64,000 bases of DNA from Bactericera cockerelli (GCA_024516035.1 CM044957.1:24555928-24619927), one strand, 5' to 3'; shown: positions 11,701-22,515, counted from the first letter of the stretch. Notes: generated by a model from the sequence alone, not told the origin. Made by a program: numbers and translations.

Positions 11701-14700
11701 AAAAGGACTTTTTTGCTTTATGGCCATGCCTCGGCCCGCAAAGCGGGTGACAGCCCGCTAGTTGAACATAAACACAAACACATTGCAAACACATACTATG
11801 TGTTTGTCTTTAGGAAAACACAAACACTTAGTAAAATAACAATAAGCATCATGCTAGATTTTGAAAAACCAGCCCTGGCCATGATCAATGATAAAATTTC
11901 AGCATGATGGAATCTAATTATATATATCATACCTATCTATCATGTGATACATCATTAGAGAAGATGAAAAAGAACAACATCATCACTTACTGTTACAGAG
12001 AAAATCAAACTCAGTTGCTGCCATTTTGTTTTGGCAAACATTTAAGATGTTTTATTTTTGCCAAAGTACTTCTAATTATAAAGAAACAATATATTAATTA
12101 AAAAAATATTTCATTTAACACGTATGAGACGGGTCCTATTTTCTATAGTTTGTACGCTGGGACGGCTTCAAATTAGGGTATGTGTTCCAAATATGACAAC
12201 AACAAAAAAAAAAAAATTGGGATGGGCGATTACAAAAATATATTAAAAATTGCATTATCTGTGCCCACCGGTGGGTCAAGTTACAAGGGAAATTGAAAAA
12301 AAAAAAACGTGACCCACGTTTTTTTTTTTGTGGCACGTGGCACGCCGTCTCATACGTGTTAAGATTTTAAAGTTGGTAGGGTCCAGGTAGGCCCATTCTG
12401 AACAAGTGTCTGAATTTTTTTTTTTTTTTTTCATATTTAAGATTTTAAAGTTGGTAGGGTCTAGACAGGCCCATTCTGAACAAGTGCCTGATTTTTTTTT
12501 TCATATACTTAAAAAAAAAACCTAGACCTTACCCTAGAATGATTCCCAAGACATGATTTTCAAGTATGTATTGATAATTTGTATACCAAATTGAGCCCCA
12601 TACACCCAATAGTAACCAAGCACAATGGACTAGTTTATGTAAAACTTCAAGCAACCATGACTTTTTGATTTAATTTCAATGAATATGATAATCAATTTTT
12701 GTTAGATTAATGTATCTTCAGTAGGTAGGTACTTAAAGTAATCATAGACACATATTTTAAGTTGATAGAAACCCATAGAAAGTTCCTTAGTCCTTCAATA
12801 CTCCTAAGGAATGATGTATTTTCCTAAACCTACTTTATACCCAAGGCATTGAATCTGGTCCCAACTCTGTACACTCGATTTTAAGTACCTAGTTCTGAAA
12901 TTTTTGGGGCTGAACTCATTATTTTTTACCCAAGCCACTTGTGGCTGAATTTGGGTTTTTAAAAACGTCAATGGGGCTGAATTCAATTTTTATCTTTTTT
13001 CAGTTCATATGTATGGGAACAGAATGGGGCCGTGTTCATTTATTGGACCTCCAAGGAAACTCAATAAAAAACAAGCAACTTCGTCATCATAGTGTTTGTG
13101 TATCATCAATATCCATAGACCAAGCTGGAGAGTATATAGCTTCCTGTAGTCATGATGGAAAAGTCTATGTGTATGGCCTCTACACTACTAAAAATGACAT
13201 GTACATTAATTTAGAAACTCTCCTCAGCTCAGTACAAATAGATCCCCTATACAAGAAATTGGCAAATTATAGAAGGTAAGGCAACTTCTGTTTGTTTAAA
13301 ATACAAACAAACAATAATGATCCTGATCTTTTCATATGATTTGTAATATACAGGGCTTCCATAAAGTCTCACCCAGGCATGGGTTTCTCAAAAATGACTC
13401 AAAATATCAAAAACCTATATTCCTCTTTTTTTAGCGGGATTAATTTTCAACTAAAAAATTTTGCCCACACCCACCCACATCAGGCTGGGCAATTTGGGCA
13501 TAGACCAACTTTCAAATCTTAAATGAAATGGTACGTTGAGTGGCATATTGTTATAAAGGTGTCATTGAGAAAAGTTCATTGCAGCAAATTTCAGTGAGTT
13601 ATGACTTACCATTCTTGAGATAGAGGGTTGGACGTCCTGGGTAATATCCATATATTTTGACCTAACTCGTTAACCGTAAGTTACAGAAAGATAAAACTTT
13701 TTGATAATAACTCCTCATAGTGAGACCTTTTGAAAAATTATAACTTGATTTGTTTTTTTTGTTAAAACTTTTCTGGATTTTCAATTATATTTTCAAGGTT
13801 TGTCACAGGAGACAGCAAACTTGTACTCCACGAGAGAACTCTCCTCTCCAGGATTCGATCCACGACTCTCTGTGATGCCAGCATGGAGGGTGGTGTCATC
13901 AACATGTCTTGGAGTAGCCACTTCATAGCCTGGGCTACTAACATAGGTGTGAGAGTCTACGACATCAACGCCAGGACCTCACTCGGACTTATCAAGTGGA
14001 AGAGAAATCCTAGGTAATACCCAATTTGCTCTTATGAAAGAATACGGCTAAATGGCTAGATAATCACTTTGAGTACGGATTAAGTGCTAGTTAACTTCAA
14101 AATAAAGCCTGTTGTGAAGTACAGGTATAAGACTAGTTAGGAAACGTAAAAAAAATATCGTAGCAAATCGACACGACTTTCCTTATCCTAATAGGAATGG
14201 GAACGGGACCAAAAGCCACAGGTGACTTCAAAATCAGTACGGATTTGCTTGTTATAGGTTTTACATACATGTATGGACGCCCCATGACCTCAGAAGTATA
14301 GAGAACTTAATACAATTCTGTTAGGAGTTAAAGCTTTTCCGTCCGCCCGAAAAAATCATTTTGAATCTACGGAATCAGGGAAAAGTCAGTATTTTTCTTC
14401 ATTTTATAATGACCAAAAATCGTTTCAGCATATCTCCGGAGCAGGTGAAATGTTCCCTGGTATGGGCCGCGGATGAACACAGTCTCTTGGTTGGGTGGAT
14501 GAGCACTATATGTGTGTGTAATGTGCGGAAACGAAGCCCAATAGAGCTACCCTCCCGAGACTTGCCAGAACATATAGTGGAACAAGGTAAGTTCATTCTT
14601 AGGACCTGAACATGTAACATAAATGAGGGATTTATGAGGCACAAAGATTCCGAAGATTCCGAAATGGAAATAAGTTCGTTTCTGGTATGATTTTCTATAG

Positions 14701-17700
14701 TGAACAATGTTTTGATCGAGTACCTACAGGATTAGAATTCTTGTGTATAAGGTATCAATAGATTAAACAATATTTACAAAATAAAATATATTTTTTTTTT
14801 TTAATTTTAAATGTACAATAGTCTTGTAATCCGGGGCGAAGTTATCTCTGCCACTTAACCCCGATTCTCTCTAGTAGTGTTCTCGTGTCTTTCCTTCAGT
14901 TGCTTTCATTCAAACGGACTACATTGTGTGCGGGCTAGGCCCTCTCTCCCCTGACGAGCTGGTAGTGCTGGGCTACTTCCCGCACGATGCAGACATAGAG
15001 GAGCCGGAGAGGCCGCAGATCCTGGTGTACCAGATTTCAAGCAAGACCGCCATATCCACGGACTCCTTGTCATTGCGAGGATACGAACAGTACGCCGCCA
15101 AGGATTACCAACTGGGTGAGTTGGTTGCAAAATAGCACAGACATAAAAAAAAACATCCTCAATGTATCATTTTTTACTGAATTGAATACTGTTCATTGAA
15201 TCATTTTTTTTATTTTATAAGTAGATCATTTTAAAATTGAGATCTTAAGGTACTTGTATTCTTTAAGACAATCTCAAGATAATCAAAATAAAAATCTGAG
15301 CATGTTCAAAAGTACCTCTCAAATACATGGCGTTAATGGGAAGAACAGCGTGCGTTCCTCCAATTGTACCCTTCCTTAAATATTATACATGGTGTGCCAC
15401 CAAAGTTGGACACCTCAAATCACTGAACGGCGGGGTTATTGGCTGCGGCAATCTCTTTCACCCAACCATCTTTATATATACTCTTGAGTTAAAGTCCTAA
15501 CTGGTAAAACTATTGTTAATTTTAAGTTTTGGTCCTCATTTCAGTATGTCTAATAGAAGAGACCAGATTTACTATAGTCAGTCCAAAAGACATTGTAGTA
15601 GCAAGTCCTTATGATGCTGATGACAGAGTGGAGTGGCTAATTGATAACAAGTAAGTTCACAATAATGTTTGCTAGTATAGTCTGATGATGCGTTTTTTAA
15701 ATCTATAAAACAATTGAAATAGTTCGATAAAGTATGTATGCTCTTCGGTCAAATTCACTCATCCATTCATTTAAGATTGGTTATTGAAGAGAAATTCTTG
15801 CAATTACCTTTTCATAGTCAACATCACTAGTCCTTGTATATCAATTCCTTTATTCAGCACTTTTTCTTTTAATTCGTTCATGGCAGTTTCTATGTAAATG
15901 TTGAACAATAATGGTGATAGGACAGAGCCTTGCCTTACTCCTCTTTGGGCTCCTAAAGAACATAAATTACCTGTAGTCTATATTTCTTGCAGTAAATTTG
16001 AAGAGGCCATGGACGCCGTGATAGCAAATGAGAAGCAGGTTCAGCGCAATAGCCTGGTGGAGGTGGGGCGGAAGTATCTGGACCATCTGCTCTTCCTACA
16101 GGAGTACGCGCTGGCCGGGGAGGTCTGCAAGAAAGTCCTGGGTGAGTGTGTTGTCCCTTGAATAGCGGGGGAGGTCTGCAAGAAAGTCCTGGGTGAGTGT
16201 GTTGTTCCTTGAATAGCGGGGGAGGTCTGTAGGAAAGTCCTGGGTGAGTGTGTTGTCCCTTGAATAGCGGGGGAGATCTGTAGGAAAGTCCTGGGTGAGT
16301 GTGTTGTCCCTTGAATAGCGGGGGAGATCTGTAGGAAAGTCCTGGGTGAGTGTGTTGTCCCTTGAATAGCGGGGGAGATCTGTCGGAAAGTCCTGGGTGA
16401 GTGTGTTGTCCCTTCAATAGGGGGGGGGGGGATCTGTAGGAAAGTCCTGGGTGAGTGTGTTGTCCCTTGAATTGCGGGGGAGATCTGTAGGAAAGTCCTG
16501 GGTGAGTGTGTTGTACCTTGAATAGCGGGGGAGATCTGTAGGAAAGTCCTGGGTGAGAGTGTTGTACCTTGAATAGCGGGGGAGATCTGTAGGAAAGTCC
16601 CGGGTGAGAGTGTTGTACCTTGAATAGCGGGGGAGATCTGTAGGAAAGTCCCGGGTGAGAGTGTTGTACCTTGAATAGCGGGGGAGATCTGTAGGAAAGT
16701 CCTGGGTGAGAGTGTTGTCCCTTGAATAGCGGGGGAGATCTGTATTTACCTGTGCGGCCCCAAGCTTTCTAGATTGATCCCTTGCGGACGGAGGTGGCAC
16801 GAAGGTTTGACAACCCTGTTCTTGTCAATGCCTTAATATGCCTCCTCTCTGCCCAGCGAAAAGTGACGCACTACTTTCCATTTAGGTGCTGGGCCAACAA
16901 GAGTTCACGGAAAGGTATCTTTACAAACAACAGTAATCAATTTTTTTATACATTTTTTTTTTTGTCGGCACTGAGGTTCATATCCGGGACCTTCCGCATG
17001 ACAAGCGAGTCTTACCACTGAGCTAATTTTGCGCTCAAAATAGGAGTTTTGTCCAGCCTTAACTGCTTTTTCTTAAATTTTGGAAGAAAAAAAAATAGGC
17101 TGTGGGGTTTTACGACTCGTCGCCTTTCTACTTGTTTCAGGAAATAATAAGACACTGTGGGAGGAAGAAGTTTACAAGTTTGCCCGCGTCCATGAGCTAA
17201 GAAAGATCTCCCGACATCTCCCTCAGGGCGATTACAAGCTAGATCCTCACATCTATGAAATGGTTCTGTTCGAGTACCTACAGCTTGAACCAGAGGTAAT
17301 GGCTTACTTTTTTAGAACCTAGTTGCAAGTAGCATATACATAGATGCTGTGTTCTCAGGGTTGCTTGGGCTTATTGTATACAGGGTATCGGACAACCATT
17401 AAAAACACGACTTTCAAATATTTCGAGAACTAATGAAGACAGAAAGTTTGCATTTTAGAAAGATGGAAAGTTTGTATTCAAAAAGAAAAAATCACTTATC
17501 TCGTGAATTCATCAACATTATCGGAAAAAATAATATAATAAAATCGTCTTTAATGGTGATCTTACATTCGATTTACCTATTTTTAATATCTGATTCTGAC
17601 ATTTTTGATATTTTCCCCTTGAGCCCGTTGGTAAATTTTTATACAATACTGAAATATGTGCAAATATCTCGTAAACGATAAGAGATTACGATTTTTTTTT

Positions 17701-20573
17701 TTAATGGTAATTTTGCACATATTTTCAATACTTTTTATATAATTTTTCGACATTTTTGAAAATGTCTTTGTTATTCATATTTCTTACCGTTATACACATC
17801 TCCTATTGCTCAGGGATTCCTTGAGCTGGTCAAGGATTGGCCCGCCGATCTCTACAAGGTCCCAGCCATCATCAACGCAGTCCTCGAGCATATGGTCCGC
17901 TCTGAGATGGTGGACAAAGACGTCCTCCTGGAAGCCTTGGCAATCCTGTACTCCCACAACAACAAGTATGACAAAGCCCTGGCCATGTATTTGCGGTGAG
18001 TCTCGGAGTTGATGTTATTCACTGGTATTATCTACTTATATCTACGAGCTCTTTCCATCTATGAATTATTTATTCACATATGAAATAGTCTCTTAACAGA
18101 TTGACAAACAGACACAAAACCAAAGTTGCTCAGGAGGTTATAAAACGTCCAGGGATATGAAAAAATTGAAATCAGATATTTTTTTTTTTTTTTTTTTTTT
18201 ACAAAAACGAACACAATATTTCCGATTTTTAATGTAAGAAATTTATCGGAAGTAAAATCTTTGTAACCGAATTGATCTTGGTTTGTTTTTCTCTCTTTCC
18301 AAATTACACAGTCTTATTCCTCTGTAATCTACATCTTAACAACCAAAATATATTGGTTCCTTGATTTGCCACCAGGTTGCAGCACAAAGGTGTGTTCGAG
18401 ATGATACAGAAGCACGACCTGTACAGCGTGATTCAAGATAACATAGAGCAGCTCATGGAACTGGATATCGAACAAAGTATCGCCATGCTCACGGAGAAAG
18501 ACAAGATTCCCACCAGTGTGGTAGTAGCCAGGCTGGAGCACAAGCCAATGTTCCTCTATTTGGTAAGTATCTAACTCATATTATTTTGCTAGGGTAGCGA
18601 AAATATAATAAATAAACCTTTATTTGGAACAGAAATATTACATACATCAAAATTAATACATATATCAGAACAACTGGTTCCAATGCAGCTTAGCGAAAAT
18701 ATATTATGATGAATTTAATACTTACGGGTATCTGAGCGAACGGCATTGCCCCAGGCCCCATGTTCCAACAAGCACGGCAGTATACTTACACGAACCGATT
18801 CACCCAGTTTTTAACACCCTTATATCTTTGCACTTCCCGATTAACTAGAAAGCTGAAATTTTGCATGGTGGTAGGGTTGAATGTAAAAGTACAGAGAAAA
18901 ATCTTGAAACCCGAACTTTAGGATTTCAATCTTAAACGATGTCGTTTTAGGAAGCATAATATACGCGCCTCTATGAACCGAAAGAATCAATCGGAGTAAC
19001 GCAAGCTGTTTTTTCCCTCTGATGCTATCCATTTCTATGCCGCTGAGAAGTGTTGTAACTTCTGTTGTAGATAATATTTTTAGATTAGCTACTTCAACCC
19101 TGATTTAATATGTTCACAGTACTTAGACGCCCTGGAACATCGCGAATCTTCAAGGACGAAAGAGTACCACGGAATTCTAGTGCGACTGTACGCGGAGTAC
19201 TGCCGGGAGAAGTTGTTGCCACTTCTGCGTCGAAGTGATAGATATCCTATGCTAGAGGCCCTCAATATTTGCAAGACTAACAACTATGTGCCAGAAATGG
19301 TCTATCTGCTCGGTAAGCTAGAAAAAAGTACATTGTTTTGTTTGAAAAGCAGTTCTTGGTTGATTCCGCTTTAAGTTTTACTGAGACTGAGTAAAATAGG
19401 AGGCATGTTTTAGGAACAGTCAATTAGAAATGGTACAGGTACAGGTACTTGTAAAACACAGAACTGTCAGGCGTTTTATGGCCGTCGGAGATTGCTTGTG
19501 CCCACTGTTTTTGTAATGCCATATTCGTAAAGTAATAATCGTACTACCTCAGTAGCTTAATCCAAAGGGCGGCGAACTCGTTACTGGAGGTCGGTGTTTC
19601 GAGTTCCAAGTTCAGCAAAGACTTAGGGCGGAATTAATAGACAACATCAATAACTTAAGTCGTTGGAAAGTGTCGATTTTCCCTATCTTACACAGTACGC
19701 AATCCGTGACTTAGCACCACAGAGGTATTACAAAAACGTCTGTTAATTCCGCCCTTAGTAAAGCGAGTTCAAGTAACTGTGATATCACATCGTGATTAAC
19801 ACAAATACGATATATTTATTTGTGTCCCGGGCAGACAGGACAGGCAACACGAAAGAGGCGGTAAAGCGAGTTCATGTAACTGTGAAATCACAAATACATA
19901 TGATATGTTTATTTGTGTCCCGTGCAGACAGGATAGGCAACACGAAAGAGGCGGTAAAGCGAGTTCATGTAACTGAAATCACAAATACATATGATATGTT
20001 TATTTGTGTCCCGTGCAGACAGGATAGGCAACACGAAAGAGGCGGTAAAGCGAGTTCATGTAACTGTGAAATCACAAATACATATGATATGTTTATTTGT
20101 GTCCCGTGCAGACAGGATAGGCAACACGAAAGAGGCGGTAAAGCGAGTTCATGTAACTGAAATCACAAATACATATGATATGTTTATTTGTGTCCCGTGC
20201 AGACAGGATAGGCAACACGAAAGAGGCGGTAAAGCGAGTTCATGTAACTGTGAAATCACAAATACATATGATATGTTTATTTGTGTCCCGTGCAGACAGG
20301 ATAGGCAACACGAAGGAGGCGCTGCGTCTGATCATGCAGCAGCTCAGGGACGTGCAGCAGGCCATCAAGTTCTGCCAGGAGCACGAGGACCCGGACCTGT
20401 GGCAGGACCTGATCCTCGCGTCCCTGCACAGCCCCGCCCACATCAGCTTCCTGCTGCAGAGGATAGGCATGTTCGTGGACCCGCGCATCCTGGTGGAGAG
20501 GATCCCCAGCGGCCTCGAGATCCCCGGACTCAAGTACTCCCTGGTCAAGATGATGAGGGACTATAACTTACAG
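8771..20573 (+). CDS. VPS41: VPS41, HOPS complex subunit (13 exons, 3' end missing)
   Basis: Exons: 8771-8800, 9189-9347, 13004-13275, 13798-14013, 14429-14586, 14900-15115, 15545-15650, 15993-16141, 17141-17295, 17814-17995, 18376-18562, 19120-19312 and 20296-20573. All are GT-AG and all phases agree, giving 767 residues with no stop. The product tethers late endosomes and AP-3 vesicles to lysosomes. Residues ~40-360 match the N-terminal beta-propeller ([38 protein letters not shown]). The remainder matches the clathrin-heavy-chain-like helical repeat ([26 protein letters not shown] segment, RDYNLQ at the end). About 90 C-terminal residues including the RING-like domain are not found before the gap at 21439. 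Introns are loaded with transposons, and the exon 8 donor, exon 13 acceptor and exon 13 donor are each tandemly duplicated. The ATG at 8771 is the only start that fits exon 1; the N-terminus is weakly conserved. Confidence 0.93.
8924..9180 (+). mobile_element. MITE fragment followed by SINE family A tail
   Basis: 8924-9020 matches the left part of the GGGCGGAATTAATAGAC MITE (TTTTCCCTATCTTACACAGT). 9047-9125 matches the 3' part of SINE family A (ATTCTGCACTACCCACAATA through CACAAAG) and is followed by an A-rich and ATT-rich tail ending just before VPS41 exon 2. Both are truncated. Confidence 0.55.
9808..11761 (+). mobile_element. non-autonomous Helitron interrupted by a DNA element
   Basis: Begins after A with TCTATACTTAAAAAAGAGAG, runs through a (CACTGACT)-like stretch and CTGAAATTTGGTAGGTAGGT, and ends in a hairpin (AGCGGGTGACAGCCCGCT) plus CTAG followed by host T. 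That fits Helitron rules: 5' TC, 3' CTRR, insertion between A and T. The two outer parts are 9808-9937 and 11644-11761; a 1.7-kb TIR element fills the middle. It lies in VPS41 intron 2. Confidence 0.75.
9938..11641. mobile_element. 1.7-kb element with ~400-bp inverted terminal repeats, TA target
   Basis: Left terminus CAGGGTGTCCCGTGTACAG, right terminus CTGTATACGGGACACCCTG, each next to TA, as for Tc1/mariner-type insertions. The inverted repeats extend about 400 bp (9938-10335 against 11235-11641). The 0.9-kb interior has no transposase that I recognise but contains a CAATAAAGTATAATAATA stretch at about 10727. It is inserted in the Helitron at 9808-11761. Confidence 0.75.
12115..12362. mobile_element. 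piggyBac-like MITE with perfect inverted ends
   Basis: TTAA on both sides. The left AACACGTATGAGACGG and right CCGTCTCATACGTGTT are exact complements. The 248-bp interior is A/T-homopolymer-rich with no coding capacity. It lies in VPS41 intron 2. Confidence 0.75.
12359..12530 (+). repeat. two tandem copies of a ~78-bp repeat
   Basis: AAGATTTTAAAGTTGGTAGG begins at about 12361 and again at about 12439. Each copy continues through GGCCCATTCTGAACAAGTG to a poly(T) run. A diverged opposite-strand relative lies near 9640-9715. The rest of VPS41 intron 2, to 13003, shows nothing recognisable. Confidence 0.5.
15808..15957 (-). pseudogene. LINE reverse transcriptase fragment in VPS41 intron 7
   Basis: On the minus strand the translation contains [19 protein letters not shown], the motif B region of a non-LTR reverse transcriptase, followed by [20 protein letters not shown]. 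The fragment is about 50 codons, with no start or catalytic YxDD. It ends about 35 bases before the acceptor of VPS41 exon 8. Confidence 0.7.
16112..16750 (+). repeat. 51-bp minisatellite made from the VPS41 exon 8 donor region
   Basis: Each unit repeats the last ~25 bases of exon 8 (GTCTGCAAGAAAGTCCTGG), the GTGAGT donor and the first intron bases (GTGTTGTCCCTTGAATAGCG). About 12 donor-like copies start near 16141, 16192, 16243, 16294, 16345, 16396, 16450, 16501, 16552, 16603, 16654 and 16705. Open frames seen across it on the minus strand are by-products of the 51-bp (17-codon) period. Confidence 0.9.
18105..18262 (-). mobile_element. terminal fragment of the TTACTTCCG element
   Basis: Matches the right end of the 61100-61817 copy: GACACAAAACCAAAGTTGCTC, a poly(T) run, ACAAAAACGAACACAATAT and a final CGGAAGTAAA. 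It lies in VPS41 intron 10. Confidence 0.6.
19541..19806 (+). mobile_element. SINE family D interrupted by a MITE
   Basis: A tRNA-like head (TACCTCAGTAGCTTAATCCA, box B-like GGTGTTTCGAGTTCC) runs to 19622 and resumes at 19758 with GTAAAGCGAGTTCAAGTAAC and GTGATATCACATCGTGATTA. The break is the MITE at 19626-19754 with its target duplication. The SINE tail lies immediately before the duplicated VPS41 exon 13 acceptors. Confidence 0.65.
19626..19754. mobile_element. 129-bp MITE with TTA target duplication
   Basis: Inverted ends GGGCGGAATTAATAGAC and GTCTGTTAATTCCGCCC are flanked on both sides by TTA (19623-19625 and 19755-19757), as in Harbinger-type MITEs. Degraded relatives are at 402-738, 8924-9020 and 36270-36368. 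Confidence 0.75.
19807..20325 (+). repeat. tandem copies of the VPS41 exon 13 acceptor region (91/93 bp)
   Basis: Six copies of the acceptor plus the first ~26 exon bases (GCAGACAGGATAGGCAACAC), with AG at 19834, 19927, 20018, 20111, 20202 and 20295. Spacings alternate 93, 91, 93, 91, 93 because the linker reads GTAACTGTGAAATC or GTAACTGAAATC, so the higher-order unit is 184 bp. The linker derives from the tail of the SINE at 19541. The last copy continues into the real exon. Confidence 0.9.
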
Positions 20574-20640
20574 GTAACTGAGGGATTATAACTTACAGGT
20601 AACTTAATATATTGAGGGATTATAACTTACAGGTAATTTA
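20556..20640 (+). repeat. three copies of the VPS41 exon 13 donor
   Basis: GAGGGA(C/T)TATAACTTACAG followed by GTAA occurs three times, with donors at 20574, 20599 and 20632. The first follows the coding exon in phase; the others are intronic copies about 25 and 33 bp apart. Confidence 0.8.
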
Positions 20641-20663
20641 ATATGTTATACCTAGGCCTAGGA

Positions 20664-20684
20664 CACACACACACACACACATCA
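20664..20684 (+). repeat. (CA)n microsatellite
   Basis: About ten CA units lie just before the transposase relic. Confidence 0.8.
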
Positions 20685-20718
20685 GCATGATGCCTGGGTC
20701 TTCATCCAACCTGGGTCT

Positions 20719-21240
20719 TCAGCTTTTTTCAGTAATGCCCTGCTCTGACAGCATTTTATAGTCAAAGAGGAAGAACCTTGCAGAGAGTATGTGGTCTTGT
20801 TCGATAATCTTGTTCGAGAAAAGGATCCTTCGCATGATAGCCTGTGGTTTGAGCATCTGTACAACTGCAATTTTGTAGAGATGAAAGTGTAGATCGTGTA
20901 GAATGCGTCGAACAGAAGTGTTTGACAACCCAAGAGCCTGGGAGTGTTGTTTAGCAGATCGGCGTGGACTGTCCTGTATTGCTCGACGCACAGCCTCAAT
21001 GTTTCCAGGCGTTCTAAAACTTCTTGTACTGCCCCCTGGCTTCTTTTTCAAAGCAGAATCCGTCTCGCGAAAATTCTGAATCCATGTATTGCGAGTAGGA
21101 ACCTTCCCACGGGAGTTAATGCGGAAGTGAGAACGAAATTTTGTTTGAGTAACAGTCACAGAATCATTATTTAAAAAAAAAAAAAAAAAAAAACGTCTCC
21201 ATGACAAACGCTCGATGCTGCGAGGATAAGAAAACACGCT
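20719..21240 (-). pseudogene. mariner-like transposase N-terminal relic
   Basis: Minus-strand translation shows NNDSVTVTQTKFRSHFRIN, TRNTWIQNFRETDSALKKK, FRTPGNIEAVRRAIQDSPRR and LGLSNTSVRRILHDLHFH. This is the paired helix-turn-helix N-terminus of the DUF4817/Tc-mariner-type transposases common in arthropods. The start is replaced by a poly(T)/poly(A) run at ~21173-21192, and the catalytic DDE/D part is missing after about YKIAVVQ. It is a dead copy 150 bp downstream of VPS41 exon 13. Confidence 0.7.
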
Positions 21241-21438
21241 TACATATAAGAAGAACATTTGCATTGTCGTTTATTTTAATAAAAATTCAATTCTTTTTTA
21301 ATAGTACAATGGTTCCCGTTACACAATTGTAATTTTCATAAATTGAAAAGTTTATCAACTTTTTCATTCGTAGTTCTCTGGCCGATCCTATTAGTTTCTG
21401 AGTTTGGCTGATGCATAACTTTATCCTATAAAAAATAT

Positions 21439-21538
21439 NNNNNNNNNNNNNNNNNNNNNNNNNNNNNNNNNNNNNNNNNNNNNNNNNNNNNNNNNNNNNN
21501 NNNNNNNNNNNNNNNNNNNNNNNNNNNNNNNNNNNNNN
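21439..21538. other. assembly gap (100 N)
   Basis: Exactly 100 N, the usual placeholder for a scaffold gap of unknown size. It lies just where the last VPS41 exons should be. Confidence 0.97.
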
Positions 21539-21825
21539 TCATTATATTCAGAATGATCTGTCTTGCAGAGAACTTTTCATACCACTTGAGTCGTGGAGGA
21601 CTGTTCGTACCTTCTCTTCCCACCTAATCCACCTTCTTGCACCACCCTACTGCATGCATGCCTTTGTCGGATTTCATGTCCCGTTAGCCCTTATATGCCT
21701 CCTGGATAGAAAAACAAGAGGTCGGGTCTTGACTGCATTGTCTGTTTAATTCTTGTTTTCATATTAATTTCTCATCTTAGAAAGCCAACGAAACCGAAAA
21801 CAAATATTATTTCATAAATATTTGC

Positions 21826-21895
21826 CCTAGTGCGGGAGTCGAACCCGAGACTCGTGTTTCAGATAAGCACTAGTCTCTTAACCCCATGCAACATT
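21826..21895 (-). mobile_element. tRNA-like SINE head fragment
   Basis: GGGAGTCGAACCCGAGACTC is a minus-strand box B, with the remaining tRNA-like sequence through CTCTTAACCCCATGCAAC. No tail recognised. Confidence 0.45.
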
Positions 21896-22029
21896 TAAGA
21901 TGGCGATAAGCTCATTATTATTTTGAGGAAGGGTCATAATTATCTACAACATAATTATAATGTATGTACTTGAATAATTATCAAATTCCAAGAATGTGAC
22001 CTTCCCGTTTTCAGATTTTTTAAAAGTTT

Positions 22030-22515
22030 TCATGGTTTGAATTTTAAATTCTTCAGGTATTTCTAATTGTTCCTTCTGATTTTCGAGCGAGAGTCGAAGT
22101 TTCCGTAGTAAAATACTTTTCAATGCGAAAAAACTGACTGGACTGGACCCCCCTTCACCCCCGCCCAGAATCGATCACCCTACTCAAGACTGTGAGAGTA
22201 AAAGGACTCTAGTCTCATTCTTGCAGGATAAACAGAGTATTGTACTGTAGGTATTGTACTGTACTTGGAAATGTAATCAGAGGAATTGCAAAGCTGTGGA
22301 CTGCCTTAACTTCGACCATGCCTCTGATGACTTTTTCAGGTTTTCGACTTTCTCGACTCTCACGCGAAACGTCCATCCCATTAACATCAGAAGTTCCTAG
22401 GAACAATTACAAAGTACTGAAGAATTAAAAAATCAAAACAGGAACATCTAAAAGTTTCTGAGCGGTCTAGGAACAACTAGAAGTTCCTAGAAACTTTCAG
22501 AAGTTCCTACAACAT
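22030..22515. mobile_element. GGAAC foldback repeat
   Basis: Partial inverted arms near 22040-22080 (AATTCTTCAGGTATTTCTAA, TTGTTCCTTCTGAT) and 22385-22440 (ATCAGAAGTTCCTAGGAACA, ACTGAAGAATT), followed by several AGAAGTTCCTAG units up to 22515. Related sequence flanks the hAT-like element at 53960-54030 and 56996-57050. The rest of 21539-23900 shows no gene. Confidence 0.4.

Noticed and set aside
15953..16800. Minus-strand repeat proteins with HTHPGLS and NTLTQDF units
   Set aside because: Antisense of the 51-bp splice-donor minisatellite within VPS41.
19792..20566. Repeat protein with [16 protein letters not shown] units
   Set aside because: Product of the duplicated exon 13 acceptor array; only the last one or two copies can join the real exon in frame.
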